Positions 1 to 4,873 of a stretch of DNA of 6,017 bases are shown piece after piece. The position numbers and the translations under genes are program-made. Below the pieces are notes generated by a model. It searched no databases. It was not told the origin of the DNA and worked only from the letters and a program-made list of their open reading frames with translations. This DNA is from Bacilli bacterium. Lineage in GTDB: Bacteria; Bacillota_I; Bacilli_A; RFN20; CAG-826. Numbering within the stretch: the first letter of the stretch is position 1; the number at the start of each line of letters is the position of its first letter. The stretch lies in NCBI GenBank assembly GCA_017531065.1, contig JAFXLR010000077.1, forward strand, positions 1-6,017, given 5' to 3'.

Positions 1-417
1 GAATGGGTTTCCGGTTCCGCCGGCGAAGATGACGACGCAGTTCTTATTGAGATGATGGATGGCTTTTCTACGGATGTATGGCTCGCAGACCTGTGGGACG
101 TTGATGGCGCTGGCGACCCTGGTGTCGAGGCCCTTTTCCTCACAGGCGCTTTGGATGGCTAAGCCATTCATGATGGTGCCAAGCATGCCCATGTAGTCAG
201 CGGTCGAGTGGTCGATGCCGACTGTGTCAGCTAGTTTGCCGCGCCAGATGTTTCCAGCGCCGACGACGATACCGATCTGGACACCGGTGTCAGCAACCTC
301 TTTGATCGTGTTGGCAATTCTTTGGAGTTTTGCCCTGTCGTAAATAGAATGATTCTCCTGGTCAGCTAAAGCCTCGCCGGAGAGTTTGATGATTACTCTT
401 TTATAAATAGGTTTCAT
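1..417 (-). CDS. pyrH: UMP kinase (uridylate kinase), 5' part, cut by the window edge
   Basis: Bacterial UMP kinase of the amino-acid-kinase fold phosphorylates UMP to UDP with ATP in cytoplasmic pyrimidine synthesis, usually as a hexamer. The first 139 codons are present of the roughly 240 usual in the family; the rest lies left of position 1. Seen in the translation: the N-terminal strand with KLSGEAL (residues 11-17), the glycine-rich VVGAGNIWRG (51-60), HSTADYMGM (70-78) in the UMP-binding region, and GTGNPF (134-139) at the cut edge. The family more often has GGGN where this has GAGN. The ATG at 417 gives the normal N-terminus. An in-frame TTG lies six codons upstream (433-435) but has no ribosome site and adds nothing conserved. 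No Shine-Dalgarno sequence precedes the ATG, and a consensus -10 box lies 9 nt upstream, so a leaderless message is likely. The gene follows tsf, as in many bacteria, but behind a terminator. Confidence 0.96.
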   Translation of the reverse strand, partial: MKPIYKRVIIKLSGEALADQENHSIYDRAKLQRIANTIKEVADTGVQIGIVVGAGNIWRGKLADTVGIDHSTADYMGMLGTIMNGLAIQSACEEKGLDTRVASAINVPQVCEPYIRRKAIHHLNKNCVVIFAGGTGNPF

Positions 418-426
418 ATTGGTTTT

Positions 427-456
427 ATTATACAAAGAAGAGTGAATACGAGCGAC
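427..456 (-). promoter_or_regulatory. Probable pyrH promoter with a consensus -10 box
   Basis: On the minus strand a perfect TATAAT lies at 432-427, between the tsf terminator and pyrH. No good -35 box is found at 16-18 nt spacing; the hexamers there (for example GTCGCT at 456-451) match TTGACA poorly. Transcription starting about 7 nt after the -10 box would begin at about 420-418, within three bases of the pyrH ATG at 417. The position after a terminator supports a separate promoter, while the missing -35 and lack of an extended TGn motif lower the confidence. Confidence 0.5.
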
Positions 457-467
457 TACTTTTTGTA

Positions 468-498
468 ATAAAAAAGTCCCCACTTAGTGAGGACTTGA
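468..498 (-). terminator. Intrinsic terminator after tsf
   Basis: A 10-bp stem with one G·U pair (arms at 487-496 and 474-483, loop TTA at 484-486) is followed on the minus strand by a run of six T within an AT-rich stretch. It starts about 20 nt after the tsf stop codon and lies before the pyrH promoter. It should end most rpsB-tsf transcripts, so pyrH would depend on its own promoter or on read-through. There is no comparable T-run on the plus-strand side, so it looks one-directional. Confidence 0.9.
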
Positions 499-517
499 TT
501 TTTAATCGGCTAATAGA

Positions 518-1360
518 TTAAGCAGCGGCTTCAACGCCATCGCCAACCTGGAAGCGGACGAAGCTGAGAACCTTGTTGCCCTTCTCGCTAAGAAGCTGGC
601 TGACGGTCTTGGATTCGTCGAGTAACCACTTCTGGAAGGTAAGGCAGCTCTGGGAGAGAACCTTGTCGACTTTGCGCTGGGCGATCTGAGCTTTGACCTG
701 TTCTGGCTTGTTGGCGAGTTTCTCGTCATTGGCGACTTCGGTCTCGGCGATCTTCTGCTCTCTTTCTCTCTCGGCGGCTGGAACGTCTTCGAGGGCGAGG
801 TAGAGAGGATTGTTGGCAGCGATGTGCATGGCCAACTGGTTGGCTAATTCGGCATCTTCCTTTTCAAGGATGACGACGACACCGATCTTTCCACCCATGT
901 GGATGTAGGTGCCAAATCCCTGGCCTTCAGCCTTCTTGAGGATCTTATAGCGACGGAAGACGAGTTTCTCACCAGTGGCAAGGGCGGTAGCGTCTTGGAG
1001 ATCCTTAACGCCGGCCTGAGCCTCTTCGATGGTGGCTGGCTCGTTCTTGAGAACGAATTCAGCGGCGCCTTCACCGAAGGCGTGGAACTTATCGGTAGCG
1101 CTGACGAAGTCGGTTTCGCAGTTGACCTCGATGATGGCGGCTTTGCCACAAGCATCGCAGGTCTTGATGACAGCTAAGCCCTCAGCAGCGGTTCTGTTAG
1201 CACGCTTGGCGGCTTTGACGATGCCCTTCTCACGGAGGACGTCGATCGCTTTTTCGATGTCGTAATCGTTTTCTTCGAGAGCTCTCTTGCAGTCCATCAT
1301 GCCAGCGCCAGTGCGCTCCTTGAGGGACTTGATAGCTTCAATTTTGCTTTGTTCTGCCAT
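518..1360 (-). CDS. tsf: Translation elongation factor Ts
   Basis: EF-Ts is the nucleotide exchange factor that releases GDP from EF-Tu so that it can reload with GTP and aminoacyl-tRNA. The 280-residue product is the usual bacterial length. The N-terminal UBA-like domain (about 1-50) carries the family signature LKERTGAGMMDCKRAL (residues 13-28). The EF-Tu-contacting TDFV motif is at 83-86, and the core follows, with MHIAANNPLYL at 178-188 and a C-terminal FVRFQVGDG at 267-275. A CxxC pair (Cys68, Cys71) in the loop before NCETDFV is an unusual detail. The ATG at 1360 is preceded by a strong AAAGGAG at 1375-1369 with 8 nt spacing. The gene starts 24 nt after the rpsB stop and ends at TAA before a terminator, so it is co-transcribed with rpsB, the classical arrangement. 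Confidence 0.98.
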   Translation of the reverse strand: MAEQSKIEAIKSLKERTGAGMMDCKRALEENDYDIEKAIDVLREKGIVKAAKRANRTAAEGLAVIKTCDACGKAAIIEVNCETDFVSATDKFHAFGEGAAEFVLKNEPATIEEAQAGVKDLQDATALATGEKLVFRRYKILKKAEGQGFGTYIHMGGKIGVVVILEKEDAELANQLAMHIAANNPLYLALEDVPAAEREREQKIAETEVANDEKLANKPEQVKAQIAQRKVDKVLSQSCLTFQKWLLDESKTVSQLLSEKGNKVLSFVRFQVGDGVEAAA

Positions 1361-1384
1361 TGTGTTAACTCCTTTATGTTTCGC

Positions 1385-2452
1385 TTAGGCTTTAGCTTCT
1401 TCTTTGGCTTCGGCTGGAGCAGCAGTTTCTTCGGCTGGCTTCTCTTCAGCTTTTGGAGCCTCGGCTGCAGCGGCTTTCTCTCCGCGTCTGGCGGCAAAGC
1501 GGGCAGCTCTTTCGGCTTGCATCTTCTTGTAACGCTCTTCACGTTCGGCACGCTGGGCACGGATGGCGGCCTTGCGGGCTTCGTTGGCGGCGTCGGCGCT
1601 GCGGATGGCGTCCTTCATGGTAGCCTCTTCGCCTTCGTCTTTGGTGTAAGCGTATTCAGTGATGCCACCTTTGGCTTCGACGATGGCATCAGCAAGGGTG
1701 CCAAGTAAAAGCTTTAAGGCGTTGGAACCATCGTTGTTGGATGGGATTGGGTAGTCAACCATCTCTGGATCGTCATTGGTATCGACGATAGCGAAGGTTG
1801 GGATGCCGAGCTTGCGGGCTTCGGCGATGGCATTGTGCTCAAGGGTTGGATCGTCGATGACGATGGCCTGTGGGGCACGGCGCATTTCTTTGACACCTTC
1901 GAGGTTACGGGAAAGTTTCTCTAACTCTTTGCGAAGGATGGCGACTTCTTTCTTTGGAAGCTTGTCGAAGGACCCGTCTTCCTGCATGGCCTCGAGATCT
2001 TTAAGTCTCTTGGTGCGGCCAAGGATGGTACGGAAGTTGGTGAGGGTTCCGCCTAACCAACGGTTGGAGATGTAGAAGGAACCGCTGACGAGAGCAGCAT
2101 TGACAACGACTTCTTTGGCGCTGTCTTTGGTGCCGACGAAGAGGACCTTTCCACCTTTTTCGACAATCTCTTTTAACTTCTTGTAAGCGATATTGACCTG
2201 CTCAACGGTCTTGGTGAGATCGATGATGTAAATACCGTTTCTGGCGCCGTAGATGAATCTGCCCATTTTTGGGTTCCAACGGCGGGTTTGATGTCCGAAG
2301 TGGACACCGGCTTCAAGCAATTTCTTCACGGTGATGATTGGAGCGCTTGGGTCTCTGACAATCTCAGCCATGGTTGGTTCAGCAGCTGGGGCAGCTTGTT
2401 CCTCAGCGGCTTCGGCCTCAACGGCCTCAACCTTTTTCATTTCGTCACTCAT
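1385..2452 (-). CDS. rpsB: 30S ribosomal protein S2 with long N- and C-terminal extensions
   Basis: S2 is an essential small-subunit protein that binds late in 30S assembly near the head-body junction. The recognisable core spans about residues 40-262: LLEAGVHFGHQTRRWNPKM (45-63), NRWLGGTLTNFRT (130-142), LEHNAIAEARKLGIP (204-218) and AIVDTNDDP (221-229). The product is 355 residues, about 100 longer than typical bacterial S2 (B. subtilis is near 246). About 39 extra N-terminal residues are acidic and Ala-rich. About 90 extra C-terminal residues run from a charged, Arg-rich probable helix (about 279-325) into an Ala/Glu/Lys/Pro tail. The ATG at 2452 has GGAGGT at 2464-2459, spaced 6 nt. Met28 could give a shorter protein, but I see no ribosome site in front of it. 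The gene heads an rpsB-tsf unit with its own promoter and a structured leader, and ends with TAA. Confidence 0.98.
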   Translation of the reverse strand: MSDEMKKVEAVEAEAAEEQAAPAAEPTMAEIVRDPSAPIITVKKLLEAGVHFGHQTRRWNPKMGRFIYGARNGIYIIDLTKTVEQVNIAYKKLKEIVEKGGKVLFVGTKDSAKEVVVNAALVSGSFYISNRWLGGTLTNFRTILGRTKRLKDLEAMQEDGSFDKLPKKEVAILRKELEKLSRNLEGVKEMRRAPQAIVIDDPTLEHNAIAEARKLGIPTFAIVDTNDDPEMVDYPIPSNNDGSNALKLLLGTLADAIVEAKGGITEYAYTKDEGEEATMKDAIRSADAANEARKAAIRAQRAEREERYKKMQAERAARFAARRGEKAAAAEAPKAEEKPAEETAAPAEAKEEAKA

Positions 2453-2595
2453 TCTGTGACCTCCATTTGTTTATGCCTCCCTCACTTCTAGGAGCTGACC
2501 ACCCAAGACGCTTTTTAAGCTTCTTTGCCCGTCTTTGGGAACACGGTGCTCAATCCATGAGGTGTGTATTAGCTTCTCTTTTCAAAGAAAAGCCG
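2453..2595 (-). promoter_or_regulatory. Structured 5' leader of rpsB, candidate autoregulatory element
   Basis: Between the predicted start near 2595 and the rpsB ATG lie about 140 nt without a plausible ORF but with several possible helices, read by eye. (1) An 11-bp hairpin at 2594-2571 with a very short loop sits at the transcript's 5' end. (2) An interrupted helix at 2565-2541 pairs ACAC with GTGT and CTCA with TGAG, with a 4-nt bulge. (3) A 9-bp helix pairs 2539-2530 with 2510-2502, with one bulged A and a loop of about 19 nt. (4) A weak CTCC/GGAG pairing lies further down. Ribosomal protein operons are often controlled by the protein binding its own leader, and S2 does this in E. coli. 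That this leader binds S2 is inference. ACCTC in helix 2 is complementary to part of the rpsB ribosome site. Confidence 0.5.
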
Positions 2596-2601
2596 AGTTA
2601 A

Positions 2602-2630
2602 AGTATACAAAAAAGCCTCCTTCCTTACAA
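2602..2630 (-). promoter_or_regulatory. Promoter of rpsB-tsf, overlapping the xerC terminator
   Basis: On the minus strand TTGTAA (2630-2625, four of six matches to TTGACA) and TATACT (2607-2602, five of six matches to TATAAT) are separated by exactly 17 nt. The -35 hexamer overlaps the loop of the terminator hairpin, and the spacer contains the hairpin's 3' arm and most of its T-run. The predicted start is near 2595. No better sigma-A-type promoter was seen between xerC and rpsB. Confidence 0.62.
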
Positions 2631-2639
2631 GGAAGAAGT
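2609..2639 (-). terminator. Intrinsic terminator of the topA-trmFO-xerC operon
   Basis: A 9-bp stem with one G·U pair (arms 2638-2630 and 2625-2617, loop TGTA at 2629-2626) is followed by GC and six T on the minus strand. It lies about 47 nt after the xerC stop. It separates the upstream operon from rpsB, and its sequence doubles as the upstream half of the rpsB promoter. Confidence 0.87.
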
Positions 2640-2659
2640 AAAAGTCCTTATAGCTCAAA

Positions 2660-2681
2660 TGCAAAATAGGGCGTTTTTGCA
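2660..2681 (-). repeat. Short inverted repeat just after xerC
   Basis: A perfect 7-bp inverted repeat, TGCAAAA/TTTTGCA (2660-2666 and 2675-2681), with an 8-nt loop begins four bases after the xerC stop codon. The stem is AT-rich and has no following T-run, so it is not a terminator by itself. It might protect the mRNA 3' end or be chance. Confidence 0.4.
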
Positions 2682-2685
2682 GGGA

Positions 2686-3597
2686 TTATTTCGATTTTTT
2701 CTTCTGACGAGGGAAGTGCTCGGAGTACTCTTTGAGCATCGCTTTCTTTGAAACGTGAGTGTAGATCTGAGTCGTATCAAGGGACTCATGACCAAGGAGT
2801 TCTTGGATGAGGCGGAGGTCCGCTCCATTGTCTAAAAGATGGGTGGCAAAGCTATGTCTCATCTCATGAGGATGAAGACCATAACGGCAGCCTGTTTTGA
2901 TCTCGACTTGCTTGAGAATATATTCAAGGCCTCTGACAGTAAGGTTCTCCCCTTTTCCTGAAAGGAAGAACGATTCTTGGGACTTGTTGCTGTTTCTCAA
3001 AGCGGCAAGGACAGGCCTAGATTTCTCAGCGTATTTCTTCATGGCTGCTTCAGCAGTCCTTCCAAAAGGAACGATCCTTTCTTTCTTGCCTTTGCCATAG
3101 ACCTTGATCGTTCTTGAACGGTAATCGATTTCTCTCATCTTGATGTTGATGAGTTCGCTGGCACGGACACCGGAAGCATACATAAGCTCAAGTATGGCTT
3201 GGTCACGGAGCATGAAATCATCTGTTCTTTTGGCGTTTTCTTTTAGAAGCTCATTCACTTGCTCCACTGTCAAAGTGTCTGGATAACGGACTCCTTTCTT
3301 AGGCGCGCTGACCTGAAGGAAAGGATTAACGACGACATAATGCTCGTGGGCTAGATAATCATAAAAACGACGGAGAGCGGTTATCCTTCTTTGACAGGAT
3401 CTCGCAGAGACCCCCCTACCAAGCTCTTCGCTTAGGAAGTTACGGATGTTCACTTTAGTGATGGCGTCAAATAAGAGGCCTTCTTTGTTAAGGTAAACGA
3501 AAAAGGAATCGATGTCCCTTTGGTAGGAATCGAGAGTGTGCTCACTATAGAGTTTGGCTTTAAGAAAATCTAAGTATTCCTTCTCGACCTTATTCAT
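2686..3597 (-). CDS. xerC: Site-specific tyrosine recombinase, XerC/CodV type
   Basis: Xer recombinases act with a partner at the dif site near the terminus to resolve chromosome dimers before division. The 303-residue length is normal for the family. The N-terminal SAM-like core-binding domain spans about residues 1-95 and the catalytic domain about 105-295. The full catalytic set is visible: Arg145 (SGVRASEL), Lys169 (YGKGKKER), His244 and Arg247 (HPHEMRHSFATHLL), His270 (LLGHESL) and the nucleophile Tyr279 (TTQIYTHVS). It should therefore be active. The ATG at 3597 overlaps the trmFO stop by 8 nt and has GGAG at 3609-3606 with 8 nt spacing. The position after topA-trmFO is that of codV in B. 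subtilis, which favours XerC over XerD or a phage integrase. Sequence alone does not separate XerC from XerD with certainty. Confidence 0.93.
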   Translation of the reverse strand: MNKVEKEYLDFLKAKLYSEHTLDSYQRDIDSFFVYLNKEGLLFDAITKVNIRNFLSEELGRGVSARSCQRRITALRRFYDYLAHEHYVVVNPFLQVSAPKKGVRYPDTLTVEQVNELLKENAKRTDDFMLRDQAILELMYASGVRASELINIKMREIDYRSRTIKVYGKGKKERIVPFGRTAEAAMKKYAEKSRPVLAALRNSNKSQESFFLSGKGENLTVRGLEYILKQVEIKTGCRYGLHPHEMRHSFATHLLDNGADLRLIQELLGHESLDTTQIYTHVSKKAMLKEYSEHFPRQKKKSK

Positions 3598-4873
3598 TGG
3601 CGTCTCTCCAATAAGATTCTATCTCTTGGAGGGCCTTTGAAATAGCCTGTTCGCGTTTTTCTTTCGCGCTGTCTGGAACAATTGCCCAGTTGGCGTTCAT
3701 TGGTTCGAATTTGTTGCTCGCGGCATGGAGGATGTAATCAAGCAAAGAGCCGATGACTGAACATCTTGGGGCTTGGGTGAAGGCTTTGCCTTCTTCTTTC
3801 CTCCAAAGGTTGATGGCGGCAATGATGCCGGTGGCTGCGCTTTCGACATATCCTTCGACGCCTGAAAGCTGGCCGGCGATATAGACGTTTGGCGAATTCT
3901 TAAGAGAAAGATCTTCGTTCAAGGCTTTTGGGGCGTTGATATACGAGTTCCTGTGCATTAAGCCATAACGAAGGAATTCCGCATGCTCTAAGCCAGGAAT
4001 CATCTGGAAGACCCTCTTCTGTTCTGGGTATGTGAGGTTGGTTTGGAAGCCGACGAGGTTATAGTAATCGCCAAGTTTGGTGTCTTGTCTAAGCTGAGCG
4101 ATCGCATACGCCCTAGGATGTTCTTCGGTCCATAAACCAAATGGCTTAAGAGGGCCATGTCTAAGGGTTTCAAAACCACGGCTTGCGATGACTTCGATTG
4201 GCAAGCAACCTTCGAAATAGCGAGTATCGAATTCGTGGACTAAGGCTTTCTTGGCGTTCACGAGCTCATTAACGAAGTTCGTGTATTCCTCTTTTGAGAA
4301 ACCGCAGTTGATATAAGCACCATCATCTTGTTCGAATCTCGATTTGAAATAGGCCTTCGTGAAATCAATCGAATCCTTTTTGATGATTGGAGCTGAAGCG
4401 TCAAAGAAAGAGAGGTTCTTTTCCCCTATCACTTCGCCTAAAACGTTCATGAGGGACTCGCTTGTAAGAGGACCTGTAGCGATGATTGTTGGGCCTTTAG
4501 GAAGTTCAGTAATTTCCTCTCTATGAAGCACTAAATTTGGAAAAGAGGTCAGTTTTGCAGTGATTTTTGATGCAAAAATGTCACGATCGACGGCTAAAGC
4601 ATTGCCACCAGGAACCCTTGCGATCTCCGCGGCTTCCATGGTGATTGAGTCCATTTTTCGCATCTCTTCCTTAAGAAGGCCACAGGCATTATCGAGCCTA
4701 TCGCTCTTAAGGGAATTGGAACAAACGAGCTCACCAAAAGCGTCTGTGGTATGAGCTCCATCGTCGACCAAAGGGCGTCTCTCATAGAGATGTACCGTAT
4801 AGCCCTTCTTTAATAAGAAGAAGGCGGCCTCGCTACCCGCAAGACCTGCCCCCACAATAGTTACTACTTTCAT
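3590..4873 (-). CDS. trmFO: Folate-dependent tRNA (uracil-54-C5)-methyltransferase TrmFO
   Basis: TrmFO (formerly Gid) is a flavoprotein that makes m5U54 in the tRNA T-loop, using methylene-tetrahydrofolate as carbon donor and NAD(P)H as reductant. The 427-residue product is close to the usual 430-440. The N-terminal FAD-binding Rossmann motif reads VGAGLAGSEAA (7-17), followed by a Glu at the end of the second strand (Glu31). ELVCSNSLKSD (48-58) and FEGCLPIE (220-227) contain Cys51 and Cys223, which correspond to the two functional cysteines of B. subtilis TrmFO (Cys53 and Cys226). YIAGQLSGVEGYVESAATG (331-349) is the second FAD-contacting signature. The ATG at 4873 overlaps the topA TGA as ATGA. 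The region upstream is only AG-rich (GAGAAGAAGAA), with no strong ribosome site, so translation is probably coupled to topA. Its 3' end overlaps xerC. Confidence 0.97.
   Translation of the reverse strand: MKVVTIVGAGLAGSEAAFFLLKKGYTVHLYERRPLVDDGAHTTDAFGELVCSNSLKSDRLDNACGLLKEEMRKMDSITMEAAEIARVPGGNALAVDRDIFASKITAKLTSFPNLVLHREEITELPKGPTIIATGPLTSESLMNVLGEVIGEKNLSFFDASAPIIKKDSIDFTKAYFKSRFEQDDGAYINCGFSKEEYTNFVNELVNAKKALVHEFDTRYFEGCLPIEVIASRGFETLRHGPLKPFGLWTEEHPRAYAIAQLRQDTKLGDYYNLVGFQTNLTYPEQKRVFQMIPGLEHAEFLRYGLMHRNSYINAPKALNEDLSLKNSPNVYIAGQLSGVEGYVESAATGIIAAINLWRKEEGKAFTQAPRCSVIGSLLDYILHAASNKFEPMNANWAIVPDSAKEKREQAISKALQEIESYWRDANE

Noticed and set aside
899..1265. Two overlapping plus-strand ORFs inside tsf
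   Set aside because: They are antisense to conserved EF-Ts sequence, have no ribosome site and do not resemble a known protein.
1349..1708. Plus-strand ORF with Phe/Gly/Ser-rich, membrane-like translation
   Set aside because: It is the antisense of the low-complexity Ala/Glu/Lys tail of S2 and the start of tsf. The hydrophobic composition follows from that, and no ribosome site or family motif is seen.
2549..2557. Tiny upstream ORF (ATG GAT TGA) in the rpsB leader
   Set aside because: Two codons with no ribosome site, inside a predicted helix; no support as a leader peptide.
2288..2601. Plus-strand ORFs across the rpsB start and leader
   Set aside because: They overlap the conserved S2 N-terminus and the leader hairpins and show no coding features.
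2640..2685. TTGCAT followed by weak -10-like bases as an alternative rpsB promoter
   Set aside because: The -10 candidate at correct spacing is poor (TTACTT), and the transcript would run into the xerC terminator.
2686..3597. Tyrosine recombinase as a sign of a prophage or integrative element
   Set aside because: Position between trmFO and rpsB, overlap with trmFO, normal Xer length and absence of att-like repeats or phage genes indicate the housekeeping XerC.
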